A stretch of DNA of 64,000 nt from positions 744,001 to 808,000 of the forward strand of contig CAWINM010000010.1 of assembly GCA_963837455.1 (NCBI GenBank). The letters are read 5' to 3'. Below, piece by piece: positions 50,268-59,369 of this stretch (positions are counted from its first letter, which is position 1; each line of letters begins with the position of its first letter). The position numbers and the translations under genes were made by a program. The notes below the pieces were generated by a model. That model was not told the DNA's origin. It saw only the letters and a list, made by a program, of their open reading frames with translations, and made no database searches. The stretch is from DASYQD01 sp963837455 (GTDB lineage Bacteria > Acidobacteriota > Thermoanaerobaculia > Multivoradales > JAIOJS01).

Positions 50268-51643
50268 TCAGTTGGCGGTCGATTGGTTGGCGGCGGTCGT
50301 GCTCACCGGCCGCAGGCGATCGACTGCCCACGCCAGGTCGAGGGGCGTCCCATCCCAGCTCGGAATGCTGGCTGCACCGTCCACCTCCACGCCGCGATCG
50401 AGGAGGCTGGCGGTGAGTGCGGCGATCGGCTCGACGGTCAACGGGGGCAACGCCGGCATGGCGTCCAGCAGGCGGCCGTCGGGACGGAAGAAGCGCAGCT
50501 CGCCGCCGGCGAGCCGCTCGACCCGGAAGCCGCCTTCGTGCACGGCGCGGTGGTGAGCTCGGCAGAGAAGGGCCATGTTGTCGAGCTTGGTCTCACCACC
50601 ATCGGCCCAGTGCTCGAGATGGTGGGCGTCGCAGAGCCTCAGGCCGCAGCCGGGGAAGCGGCAGCCGCCATCGCGACGGGCGAGGGCGCGGCGCAAGGGC
50701 GTGGAGACCACCCGCGTGCGGCGGCCGACATCGAGCACGCTGCCGTCGGCGGCGTGTTGCATCACCACCCGGGCAGAGCCGCAGGCGAGGCGCCGGGACG
50801 TTTCCGCGGAAACGCGAGCGCCGCTCTCGAGGAGCGCGGCGCCCGACTCGCCGCCGGCTCGAAGGGCCTCGGCGTCGACGTGAACAACCACCTGGTAGCG
50901 ATCGCCGCGGGTGCCGGGGTCGAGGCCGCCCGCGAGCGCGCTCTCGGCGACCAGGCCGAGGGCATCGGCGCGGCGCTGCTCGGCGGTCGGCGCGCCGGCG
51001 GCAACGGCGTCGTCCGCACGGACTACGCGAGGGGTGGCGCCGTAGAGCCTCACCGCGGCGGCATCGAGTGCCGCGAGCAGCGCTGCCCCGGCCTCGGGGG
51101 CGAGGCGAGCCTGGACCACCACCATGCCGTCCTCGTCGGTGGTTGTGCGCAGGTAGCGGCCGGCGTGGCGAAGCTGCTCGTGCTCCCCATCGACGATGCG
51201 GTCGACGCGCCGCCACGCCCGCACCACCTTCTCGACGTGCGCCGCGGTGCCGGCTCTGGCGAAGACGAGCAGCTCCGCCTCGTTGTGCGGAGTCGCCACG
51301 CGAGTGAGCGCCCGCACCTTGGAGAAGGACACCTCGCCCCGTGCCATCGCCGCCGAGAGCAGCGGCGGCGTGGCGAGCGCGCCACCCGCACCTTCTCGCG
51401 CGCCGCACCGAGGTCGAGCCCGGTGCGCCAGCACAGCCAGTGGGCGCAAGAGCGAAAGCCGCCGTTCCAGCCGCCGTGCTCGTCGAAGTCGCGGATCATC
51501 AACAGCAGGTGGTAGGTGGCGGCCTGCAGCTGGGCCGAGAGCTCGGCGATGCGCTCGCCGAGGGCGTCGAGATCCGTCCGGCGCGACGGCGAGGGTGAGA
51601 CTTCGGCGTGGGCGAGTACAACGGTCTGGGTGGGCGTGTCCAT
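50268..51643 (-). CDS. DUF222 / HNH endonuclease signature protein (13E12-like), one frameshift
   Basis: About 455 residues. The N-terminal DUF222 helices (AELSAQLQAATYHLLLMIRD and FRSCAHWLCWRTGLDLGAAR) are joined to a C-terminal HNH nuclease (CRFPGCG, DAHHLEHWADGG, CRAHHRAVHEGG). The frame changes near 51390, probably a loss of two bases in a GC repeat (expected VARALATPPLLSAAM). GGAGGAGG lies before ATG 51643. DUF222/HNH genes are dispersed in GC-rich genomes and may be selfish elements. It sits directly against the truncated hsdR. Inactivation by the shift is possible. Confidence 0.8.
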
Positions 51644-51674
51644 GGCCTCCTCCGGTCGATGGAGACCATAGTCA

Positions 51675-51692
51675 ACCCTGTTTTTTCAGGGT
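51675..51692. repeat. Perfect inverted repeat upstream of the HNH gene
   Basis: ACCCTG, TTTTTT, CAGGGT: a 6-bp stem on a homopolymer loop, about 32 bp before the HNH start on its promoter side. On the minus strand a TTGACT adjoins the repeat. It could be an operator or part of the element's end. Confidence 0.5.
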
Positions 51693-51938
51693 CTTGGCTG
51701 CCAGAGAGCGGGCTCGATCGCGGGCGGTGGTCCTTCGAGCTAGGGTCGCAAGAAGATCGAACCGCAGAGGGCCGGCCAGGGGCCTTGGCGAGGCGCTCGA
51801 GCGGCGATCGGGGATGCGGGCGCCGCGAGGCCGGGGAACCTTGTCAAGGGGTATCGGCGAACTGTCACACGCGCCTGCGCTGCCCGTCGCGAGCGCCCAT
51901 CGATCGCCAGCCGGTTGCAGGAAACGAACCGCCGCCTG

Positions 51939-52334
51939 ATGAAGATGGTGATCGTCGCCATGAGCGCGCTACTCGCTGTCGCGGCAGTACCCTGCCGAGC
52001 GGCGTCCGTGGAGCACGCCCGCGCGCTGATCGCCCAGGCGCGCGACGAGCTCGAAGCCGTGCTCGAGGAAGAGGACTCGAGCGCCGACGAACGCAGCGCG
52101 GCGCTCTCCCTCCTGAAGCAGCTCAACGGCGAGCAGCAGGCCGACGCGGCTCCTACGCCCCCATCTCAGAGCGGAGAGCTGCACCTCTCGAGCTGCACGC
52201 CCTGGATCGTGATGGACAACCTCACGAAGCCCTCGATCATGGAAGCCGACGTCTGCGACGGCGGCGGCATGGTCATCAACGCCCAGTGGAAGCGGGCGCC
52301 CGCACCGTGCGTGCGCGGACCCAGGGTGCTGTGA
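51939..52334 (+). CDS. Small secreted protein of unknown function
   Basis: The protein has about 131 residues. A signal peptide (residues 1-18, MKMVIVAMSALLAVAAVPCRA) is followed by a helical charged segment (EHARALIAQARDELEAVLEE) and a Cys-containing tail (SSCTPWIVMDN, DVCDGGGM). A TTG eight codons earlier is possible. No family is recognised. Its stop overlaps the start of the next gene by 4 nt, so the two act together. Confidence 0.55.
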   Translation: MKMVIVAMSALLAVAAVPCRAASVEHARALIAQARDELEAVLEEEDSSADERSAALSLLKQLNGEQQADAAPTPPSQSGELHLSSCTPWIVMDNLTKPSIMEADVCDGGGMVINAQWKRAPAPCVRGPRVL

Positions 52335-52561
52335 CTCGTCCCCTCGGCACCTACCGCGGCTTCGAGCTGTCGATCGAGGGCAGCGGCGACGACGCCCGTG
52401 GCGTTGCGCGGCTGCGTCACACCGAGTCCGAGACCTTGTCGCTCGAGCTCGCCACCAGCATCGGGAGTGAGGAGACCAACGAGATCCGCATCCACGAGCT
52501 CGTCGACGAGTGGCGCGAGGATCAGGGCGACGACTGGGAGCAGGGGTTCATGGACGCATAG
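52331..52561 (+). CDS. Small acidic protein of unknown function
   Basis: The protein has 76 residues from GTG 52331, whose TGA overlap with the preceding gene (GTGA) suggests translational coupling. It reads as a compact beta-alpha protein (GTYRGFELSIEGSGDD, EIRIHELVDEWREDQGDDWE), very acidic, without signal peptide. No family recognised. It may be the cytoplasmic counterpart of its secreted neighbour; that is a guess. Confidence 0.55.
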   Translation: MTRPLGTYRGFELSIEGSGDDARGVARLRHTESETLSLELATSIGSEETNEIRIHELVDEWREDQGDDWEQGFMDA

Positions 52562-52962
52562 CGACGCAGCGCGGAGACACAGGCCAAGGGAACGGAGCGG
52601 CGAGCTGGCGCGGTCAGCGAGCGAGGCAGCGCGGCGCCCGCACGCGGCCGTGTCCGGTGAAGCTCGATCCTCGCGACGGCTGGCGCTGGGATGCGACCGA
52701 CGACTGCGTCGGCTGCGCGTCCTCACCGTCTGCGGGCTGGTGGTGGGGGAGCGGCGCATTGCCGGTGGGCCCGGACTGCGCGGGCCTCGCCCACGAGGAC
52801 CCGTTGGTGCGGGAGCTGCTCCTCGGTCGTTGAGGTGGGATACGGGGGCTGCCGTGGTGAGCGGCCAGGCGATCGAGGCTGGATGTCCCGTCGAAGTCAC
52901 GGCTAGGCGGCAGAACTACCAACCGTGGTTGAACGGACCGCCGTCGGCAGAAGGAAGGAGAA
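52562..52962 (+). other. Gene-poor stretch with one weak ORF
   Basis: The 401 bp contain an ORF from GTG 52657 to 52833 (58 codons) with coding-like GC3 and three Cys, but no ribosome-binding site and no recognisable homology. Otherwise nothing supported; GAAGGAAGGAG at its end is the ribosome-binding site of the next gene. Confidence 0.35.
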
Positions 52963-53523
52963 ATGGACGTAGCCGAAGCTCAACGCGAAGTTCGGTCGAC
53001 GTACCTCGGGGGCTTCGTCGGCCAACTCGTCTCCGGGATTCTGTGGCTCACCTCGGCGGCCCTGACCACTTGGCTGTCACCGGGCGCCGGCGTGATCTCC
53101 CTCGTGGTCGGCGGTATCTTCATCTTTCCTCTGACCCAGCTCATCCTTCTGGCCATCGGACGGCCAGCCTCGCTCTCACCCGCGAATCCGCTCCGGGAGC
53201 TAGCGCTGGAGGTAGCTTTTCTAGTTCCTCTCCTCTTGCCCCTCGTTGGCGCTGCCGCCGTCCACAAGACCGCGTGGTTCTACCCCGCCATGATGATGGT
53301 TGTCGGGGCCCACTACCTACCCTTCTCGTTCCTTTACGGCATGCGCCAGTTTGTGCCGCTCACCGCCGTCTTGCTCTCTGCCGGACTGCTCCTGGGTCTC
53401 TACGCACCCGACCTCGCGACCTATGGCGGCTGGTTTACTGGCGCTGCCCTGGTTGTCTTCGCGCTCATCGGTCGTTCCGTTGCTGCCAAGGACGCAAAGG
53501 AATCATCTCGATCTACAGCCTAG
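52963..53523 (+). CDS. Integral membrane protein of unknown function
   Basis: The protein has 186 residues and five or six TM helices (about 17-38, 44-65, 82-102, 106-122, 128-146, 152-170), with a short basic C-terminus. GAAGGAAGGAG precedes ATG 52963. The sequence resembles the small multi-pass DUF7010-like membrane proteins, but I am not certain of the family. Codon and base use are clearly less GC-rich than in the core genes, which suggests acquired DNA. Confidence 0.65.
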   Translation: MDVAEAQREVRSTYLGGFVGQLVSGILWLTSAALTTWLSPGAGVISLVVGGIFIFPLTQLILLAIGRPASLSPANPLRELALEVAFLVPLLLPLVGAAAVHKTAWFYPAMMMVVGAHYLPFSFLYGMRQFVPLTAVLLSAGLLLGLYAPDLATYGGWFTGAALVVFALIGRSVAAKDAKESSRSTA

Positions 53524-53704
53524 CCCCTCGTTGCAGCGGGCAAGACCGGGCGTTCGCCCGGGTGTTGCAGATTGGCAATCGCGCTTTGTGCCATCGGTGG
53601 AAATGGGGAAAATCGGCGCTTCCCGTCCGTCTAGTCAGATACAGAAGAGGCCCCCTGGGGGCGGCGGAGACGTTGTACCCACCAGCCAGCCAAGTGGAGA
53701 CGGC

Positions 53705-54382
53705 ATGAAGAGCAGACGCTCGAAGCGAAGGAAGCCCACGAAGCCTGTCGCTCAGCAACCGCCTCTGCAGGTGCAGCCGGTGATCAACGTGAGGGTGCAC
53801 GCTCCGATTCAGCAGGCCCATCGAGCGGCCCTTGCAGTTCTCCTGCTCACTGCGGCGGCCGAAGGCATAACCATTGGCGGCGGCGAGTTGGCATCGCACT
53901 GGCTCGGGGGGTCGTTTGGAGGCTCGACGAAGGCCCCCACGAAGGAGAGCTTCCGCGAACCGAAAGAGTATTCCCCGCTCGAGGCCGCAATGCTCGACGC
54001 CTTCAGCAAGGGTCCTGCCGGTGCATCTCCTCAGCGCCACCGCTATAGGCTCGTGGCCGACGGCGTCGACGTGACCTTTGAGGCGCCGGCCTACCTTCTC
54101 GAGCCTGCGCTCGTTAGCTCGCTCGATCCAGCCGGCCTCAAGATTGGCCACGACGAAGCGGCCTTTGAACGGATGCTGGCAGCCGAGGGCGACGCCTATG
54201 GAGCGGCGTCTCCTTTTCGCATGCAGTTCGACCTGCGGCAAGCCCTGAAGGACAAGGGGTCGAAGGTCGAGGAGCTTCTGGGTCCACACCTCGAGCCGGA
54301 GCAGGCTGAGTGGCTCAAGAGGCTTGGCGAGAAGGCGCCAGAGCGCGTGACCCTCATCTACGAGGGGGAGGTCGGAGGGTGA
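53705..54382 (+). CDS. Membrane-anchored protein of unknown function
   Basis: The protein has 225 residues. GGAG 5 nt before ATG 53705. A basic N-terminus (KSRRSKRRKPTKP), a Gln/Pro-rich stretch and one hydrophobic helix (about 46-62, ALAVLLLTAAAEGITIGGG) suggest a type II anchor with the C-terminal 150 residues outside. The C-terminal part is mixed alpha/beta with acidic ends. No family is recognised. Base composition is lower in GC than the core genes. Confidence 0.6.
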   Translation: MKSRRSKRRKPTKPVAQQPPLQVQPVINVRVHAPIQQAHRAALAVLLLTAAAEGITIGGGELASHWLGGSFGGSTKAPTKESFREPKEYSPLEAAMLDAFSKGPAGASPQRHRYRLVADGVDVTFEAPAYLLEPALVSSLDPAGLKIGHDEAAFERMLAAEGDAYGAASPFRMQFDLRQALKDKGSKVEELLGPHLEPEQAEWLKRLGEKAPERVTLIYEGEVGG

Positions 54383-54406
54383 TCAGCGCCGGCTGAGACC
54401 TAGAAG

Positions 54407-55540
54407 ATGAGCTTCCAACGGGCCATCCTTGGCGGCCTCGCTCTGTCGCTAGCGGTCTCGTTTCCAGCGGTCTCTCGCGCCGACCGCCACTGTCGCCGCG
54501 TCCCGATCGCGGATCCGCCGACCTCCATCGCTGGGGCGACGTGGTCCCTCGACGGCAACTCGATCATCCTCTTGAACAACGGCACACGCTCTCTGGATGT
54601 CGTCTCTCTGGAAGGCCGCCGCCTGAGCCGAATTTCCTCGCCGGGAGGCGGTGCGCTGGACTTCAATAGTCCCGGGGGATTGCAGCGCACCAGCTCGGGC
54701 TACGTCCTGAACGACCAGGAGCAACATTTTCTCTGGCTCGATCGGAACCTGCGCGCTTTCGCGTCGTTCGACCTGCGGCGGGACGATGGTGAGGGCGATG
54801 AGTGGTTCGTGACGAGCCAGTCCGAGATTCAGGGGCGCCAAGCTATCGGCGTGGCGAGTCAAAGCCATGGCGACCGCGAGGACTATGGAGTCGTTCGGAT
54901 GCAGCTTGAGCCGAACGCCGGCGCGCCGAAGCTCATCGAATCGATTCCCATGCCGCCCGGGCGTCGACCCCACGCCGGGCCGACATGGCGGTTCTACGCG
55001 TACACAACGGTCTTCTCCCGCAGCTACCTCGTTCGCGTCGAGGATCGAGTCTTCTGGCTTCGCGTCAAGGAGAACCTCGGGCTCGAGCTCGTCGAGTACC
55101 GTGCGGGCAGGCTGCGCACTTTGCCGGTGGTACCCGCCGCATACGCGCAGTGGCCGCGCACGCTCCCCGAAGAGGTGACCTTCGACGAAATCGAGAGCAT
55201 CGGCAAGCAGATCGAGCGGGCGACGATGATCTCGCAGCTGCTCACCGACGGCAGGCGCCTGTACTTGCTCGGTCACACGCCCGCGCCGCGAGGGCAACGC
55301 TGGACGCTCTTCGCGGTCAACGCGGCGGGCACTAGCATCGACTTCCAGCGCGAGCTCCCGACTACTGCCGCGAACATCCTCGTGCTGCCCGGTGAGCGCG
55401 AGACCGCGATACTCGAGATCGCAACCATTCACGGCCTCGAGCGGCGGCCGAAGAGCCTGCTCCTGCTCGGCAACGACTGGCTCGGAGCGCCAGGCTCCCC
55501 CAAACTCGTCGAGGCAGCGTGCGCCCCCTCCGCTCGCTAG
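54407..55540 (+). CDS. Secreted beta-propeller-like protein of unknown function
   Basis: The protein has 377 residues. A signal peptide (1-25, AVSFPAVSRA) is followed by repeating blades with Trp/Ser and short beta motifs (ATWSLDGNSIILLNNGTRSL, GYVLNDQEQHFLWLDRNL, RLYLLGHTPAPRGQRWTLFA), typical of six- or seven-bladed propellers. No catalytic motif is identified. AGAAG immediately before the ATG is a poor SD. It follows the anchored protein by 24 bp and may be co-transcribed. Confidence 0.6.
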   Translation: MSFQRAILGGLALSLAVSFPAVSRADRHCRRVPIADPPTSIAGATWSLDGNSIILLNNGTRSLDVVSLEGRRLSRISSPGGGALDFNSPGGLQRTSSGYVLNDQEQHFLWLDRNLRAFASFDLRRDDGEGDEWFVTSQSEIQGRQAIGVASQSHGDREDYGVVRMQLEPNAGAPKLIESIPMPPGRRPHAGPTWRFYAYTTVFSRSYLVRVEDRVFWLRVKENLGLELVEYRAGRLRTLPVVPAAYAQWPRTLPEEVTFDEIESIGKQIERATMISQLLTDGRRLYLLGHTPAPRGQRWTLFAVNAAGTSIDFQRELPTTAANILVLPGERETAILEIATIHGLERRPKSLLLLGNDWLGAPGSPKLVEAACAPSAR

Positions 55541-55543
55541 TCG

Positions 55544-55687
55544 GTGCGCTCGCCGTGGAAGCTCGCGGCACCGCGGCTCGAGGTCTGGACCAAGGATCGT
55601 TTGGTCGGGATGCAGACTCTCGATGAGCGAAGCGCTGCTGAGGACTTCGTGGCCCAGTTGTTGGACAACTATAGAGGCCTGACCTGA
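55544..55687 (+). CDS. Small ORF, possible 47-aa protein
   Basis: From GTG 55544 a frame of 47 codons (RSPWKLAAPRLEVWTKDRLV, then MQTLDERSAAEDFVAQLLDN) ends at TGA 55685, two bases before the next GTG. It has coding-like character and no known family. It starts 3 nt after the previous TAG. Confidence 0.4.
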   Translation: MRSPWKLAAPRLEVWTKDRLVGMQTLDERSAAEDFVAQLLDNYRGLT

Positions 55688-55689
55688 GG

Positions 55690-58392
55690 GTGAAGGAAGT
55701 GACTCGACGACTCGCTCCATCCACGCTCCTGCTGCTGCTCGGAGCGCTGCCAGCCGCGCAGGCTACCGAGATCCGGCTTGCCGATGGCAGGCCTGCTGCG
55801 GCTGCGAGGGTCACCGTGTGGAGCTGCAAGCCGAGTGCGGCGATGCGGCTTCTGGAGGGACCGATCTGGTCGGCGCAAGCGGACGTGCGCGGGCACCTGG
55901 GCGCCGAGTTGCCCGCGGGCACCTGCGCCCTGGCCTTCGTCGACGCTCCAGAGGCTCCCGCTCAGGTGATGCCGATAGGGAGCTCCCCGGACCTCGATCT
56001 GATCCTTCCCGTCACCCCGCCGGTGCAAGGCCGGGCCATCGTGGAGCCGCCGGATTCCAGAGGCGAGATCTGTGCGCGGGGGGAGGTCAAGGCCGAGTCG
56101 ATTCGCCGCACGCAGGCCTGGCAGCGCTGCGCGACGCTCTCGCCGGGCGGAGCGTTTGTCCTCCGCGGGGTGCCAACGGGGGCGCTGGACTATCGCCTCG
56201 AGGTGGCAGGCTACTTGCCGCTCGAGGGTTCCGCCATCCCCGCGAAGAGCTGGACGCTGCGGCCCGTTCGCGGCCGGAGCTTGCACGGAACGGTGGTTGG
56301 ACCGGCGAGGGAGCGCGTCGCGGGTGCGGCCATCACCGCGCCGGGTGCTGTCGCCACCACGAGCGACGCGCGGGGCGAGTTCGTGCTCACGGTCGCCGCG
56401 CTGCCAGCCGAGGTGACGATCCGGGCGGAGGGGTTCGAGCAGCGCAAGGCGCGCCTGGAGGCTCCGCCCGGGCCAGCGGGATGGACCGTGCAGCTGGAGC
56501 GCGGCATGTGGATCGAGGGGGACCTGGTCGATGAGCAGGGGCAGGCGATCGCCGAGGCCTCGATCAGCCTCCAACGCAAGCTACCCCGCGGGGCCTGGGA
56601 CAACCATGACTTCGAGGTGCGCGACGAGCGCGGCGCCATGCGCATCGAGGTTGGCGAGGCGGGATCCTACCGCGCGCGGGTGCGGGCGGCCGGCTATCGA
56701 CCGCTGTGGCTCGCCCCGCTCGAGGTCGTCCCTGGAGCGACGCTGCGCCTCGGCGTCATCGGCCTCGATCGTGGCATCGTCGTGCGGGGCCGCTTCGTCG
56801 ACGGCGACCGCCGTCCGGTGCGCGGCGTGCGGGTGCGGGCCGAGCCGCACGGCGCGGCAATTCTCGACCACCTGACCGAGGGCTTCGCCTCGGCGGTATC
56901 CGATCGCGAAGGCGCCTTCGAGCTCACCGGCCTCGGCAGCGGAAGCTACGACCTGCTTGCCCGCCGGGAGGGTGCCGGCACGCTCCAGATGCGCCTCGAC
57001 CTCAGTGGCACGGCCAGCGAGGATCTCGGAGACCTCTTCCTCGACCAGCCGGAGCCCGTGCACGGCCGCGTCGTCGACCGCGCGGGCAGGCCGCGTTCGG
57101 GACTGACGGTGGAGCTCTTCGACGCCAATGCCACGCGCCTCCTGCCTCTCGACAGCTGGGTGACGGACGAGGAGGGCCGCTTCGAGGCCGAGCTGGCGAT
57201 CGAGCGGTACGTCGTTCGCGTCGTCAGCGACCATGTCCTGCTGGCGCAGCAAATCGAGATCTCACATGCCGACGAGGAGCAGAAGCTCGAGCTGACCGTG
57301 CCGGGAGTCGCGGTCCACGGTAGGGTCCGTCGGGGCCCTCGAGCGGAGGGCCCGGGACAGCTGGTCCTCGTGCAGCCTACCGATCCTGGCCTTCGTGGCG
57401 GCTTGATTCAGCTCGTGGGTGGAGACGAGCGGAGGATGCTGGGTGGTCCGACCTCCGTCCAGCACGCCGAGGTGGACGCTGCTGGCCGATTCGAGATCTC
57501 TGACGTCAACCCGGGGCAAGTGCGTTTCACCTACCTCGACCTCCAGGGGCGCCGCTGGGTCCGGGAGCAGCAGATCGCGGACCAGGCCGAGGCGTACGTC
57601 GAGGTCGACTTGGGTGGTGCAGATCTCGAGGGCTTCGTCCATGAGGCGGGATCGAAGGATGCGGTGGCCGGGGCGCGAGTCCAGGTTGTCGCCGACCTCG
57701 GTGACACGGTGGCCGAGACGGTGTCGCGTGTGGACGGAACGTTCGAGATCCCGGAGATGGAGCCGGGTCTCTACAGCATCGCCCTGACGGCCGAAGGCTT
57801 CGCCGCGACCTCGCTGCGTGCCGTCCAGGTCGCGGTCGGGGGAGAGCCCGTCGACGTGCCGATGCGACGGGCCGGGGAGGGCGAGCTGAGAATCCACTTG
57901 ACGCGGTTCGATGGCAGCCCCGGAGCGTTCGACTTCGTGACTGTGCTCGACGCTTCGGGAGCCAAGGTGCGGGCGTTCCCCACCGACGCCTCCGGCAGGT
58001 TTGTCGTGCCCGACTTGCCGCCGGGAACCTATGCGCTGGTGTGGCAGGATCCGCTCGCGGGCACGGGAGCCGAGGTCGGCATCGAGGTGCCTCGCGAGGG
58101 CGGTGGTGCCGACTTCGAGCGCACCCTGCCGGAGGGCGTCGACCTTCAGCTCGAGTGCGCGGTCTGTGGTGGGCGGTCGACGGGCTCGATCTGGGTGTTC
58201 TCTGCCGGAGCGCTGATCAACGGCGGCCTCCCCGCTCTCGGCGGGGCGGGGCGGTTCTCCGAGACGGGCACCCTCGACCTGGGGCGGGTGACCGCGGGAG
58301 CGAGCTATCTCTTGGCCTGGAGCACCGGCGAGAGAATCATCCGCAAGCCGTTCGTCGCCTCGGGCGAGATGGTGACCGTAGCCCTCCCTTAG
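55690..58392 (+). CDS. Large secreted protein with carboxypeptidase-regulatory-like repeats
   Basis: The protein has 900 residues. A signal peptide (1-26, LLLLLGALPAAQA) is followed by about nine Ig-like beta-sandwich modules of the carboxypeptidase regulatory type, each with a VxGRVVDxxGxPxxGVxV-like edge strand (e.g. VRGRFVDGDRRPVRGVRVR, VHGRVVDRAGRPRSGLTVEL). Such modules give spacing or adhesion on cell-surface proteins. The final Cys pair (LECAVCGG) is unusual. GTG 55690 overlaps the short preceding ORF end almost directly. Surface exposure is inferred. Confidence 0.8.
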   Translation: MKEVTRRLAPSTLLLLLGALPAAQATEIRLADGRPAAAARVTVWSCKPSAAMRLLEGPIWSAQADVRGHLGAELPAGTCALAFVDAPEAPAQVMPIGSSPDLDLILPVTPPVQGRAIVEPPDSRGEICARGEVKAESIRRTQAWQRCATLSPGGAFVLRGVPTGALDYRLEVAGYLPLEGSAIPAKSWTLRPVRGRSLHGTVVGPARERVAGAAITAPGAVATTSDARGEFVLTVAALPAEVTIRAEGFEQRKARLEAPPGPAGWTVQLERGMWIEGDLVDEQGQAIAEASISLQRKLPRGAWDNHDFEVRDERGAMRIEVGEAGSYRARVRAAGYRPLWLAPLEVVPGATLRLGVIGLDRGIVVRGRFVDGDRRPVRGVRVRAEPHGAAILDHLTEGFASAVSDREGAFELTGLGSGSYDLLARREGAGTLQMRLDLSGTASEDLGDLFLDQPEPVHGRVVDRAGRPRSGLTVELFDANATRLLPLDSWVTDEEGRFEAELAIERYVVRVVSDHVLLAQQIEISHADEEQKLELTVPGVAVHGRVRRGPRAEGPGQLVLVQPTDPGLRGGLIQLVGGDERRMLGGPTSVQHAEVDAAGRFEISDVNPGQVRFTYLDLQGRRWVREQQIADQAEAYVEVDLGGADLEGFVHEAGSKDAVAGARVQVVADLGDTVAETVSRVDGTFEIPEMEPGLYSIALTAEGFAATSLRAVQVAVGGEPVDVPMRRAGEGELRIHLTRFDGSPGAFDFVTVLDASGAKVRAFPTDASGRFVVPDLPPGTYALVWQDPLAGTGAEVGIEVPREGGGADFERTLPEGVDLQLECAVCGGRSTGSIWVFSAGALINGGLPALGGAGRFSETGTLDLGRVTAGASYLLAWSTGERIIRKPFVASGEMVTVALP

Positions 58393-58522
58393 CTCGACAT
58401 CGGTCACCCGTTGCTTCCGGAAGCGCGCGCCAGCGTGCAGGCTGCTGCGGGGCAGCCGCCGGGAAGGAGGCCGGGGAACCCTTGGATCGTTCCGTCGACT
58501 CCGCTCGGGTAGGATCGTTGCC

Positions 58523-59312
58523 GTGCATCGAAGCCCAGCTCACGGTGCAGCTCGAGGCGACGGAGGCGTCGCCGGGGGCGCTCTCCTGCTGCTCGCCGTC
58601 GCGGCTCTCGGCGGGTGCTCCGCCCCGACCTTGAAGGCGAGCGACCTGGCGGCATCGGCGCGGCGGCTCCGGGCCTCGGTCGGGGAGGAGCGGCGTGTCG
58701 CCTTTGACGAGTCGCTGCAGGTGGTCGAGCAGGCGAGCCGCGGCGAGGTGGCGGGGACGAAGCCGTTCTCCCTCGACGGGATGAACGCTGCCGCCATCTT
58801 CGCGGAGGCGGAACGGATCGGCATCCGGCAGGGACATCGCCTGGTTCGAGCAGGTCGCGCGCTACAACCAGGATCTCCTGGGCACCACCGCTCGCCTGGC
58901 TCGCTTCGCGGTCACGGGCACGGAGATCGGCGATCGCTTCGAGGACAGGGTTCGCCTCACCGTGACGGTGCGGAACGGCCTCGAGGGGGCCTTCGAGGCG
59001 GGGTGGCTGACGACCGCGGTTCGCCTCGGCGACGGCAAGACCGCGAGGAGCTTGGACTACGTGGTCTTTCACCCACCCGTGGCGCCCGGGGCCGAGGGCC
59101 GGTCGCAGTTCGTGGTGTCGGGGGACGCGGCGCGGTTTCTTCCCGACGCCGTCGAAGGGCAGATCTCCTGCCGGTTCTCGACCCTGGAGCGTGGCGGGCG
59201 GACCGCGCTCGAGGCGCCGACACCGGCGATGGAAGCCAAGGCGCGAGCCGGCCTCGACGCAGCGAAGGCCAGGCTCACCGAGCTCAGGCACCGTCTCGCC
59301 GGGGCCGGCTAG
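58523..59312 (+). CDS. Lipoprotein of unknown function with one frameshift
   Basis: From GTG 58523 (AGGAT 8 nt upstream) a signal peptide with lipobox LGGC ends at Cys 32 (LLLLAVAALGGCSAPT). A coiled segment follows (SLQVVEQASRGEVAGTKPFS). The frame shifts once near 58830 (RDIAWFEQVARYNQDLLGTT is in the other frame) and then runs to TAG 59312 with a beta domain (VRNGLEGAFEAGWLTTAVRL). The single indel lies outside the bad blocks and may be real or an error. No family is recognised. Confidence 0.6.
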
Positions 59313-59369
59313 CCGTTGAGTCTCACCAGCGAGGCAGACGGTGCCGTGCTGCTGCTGTGAGGTCGCGGA

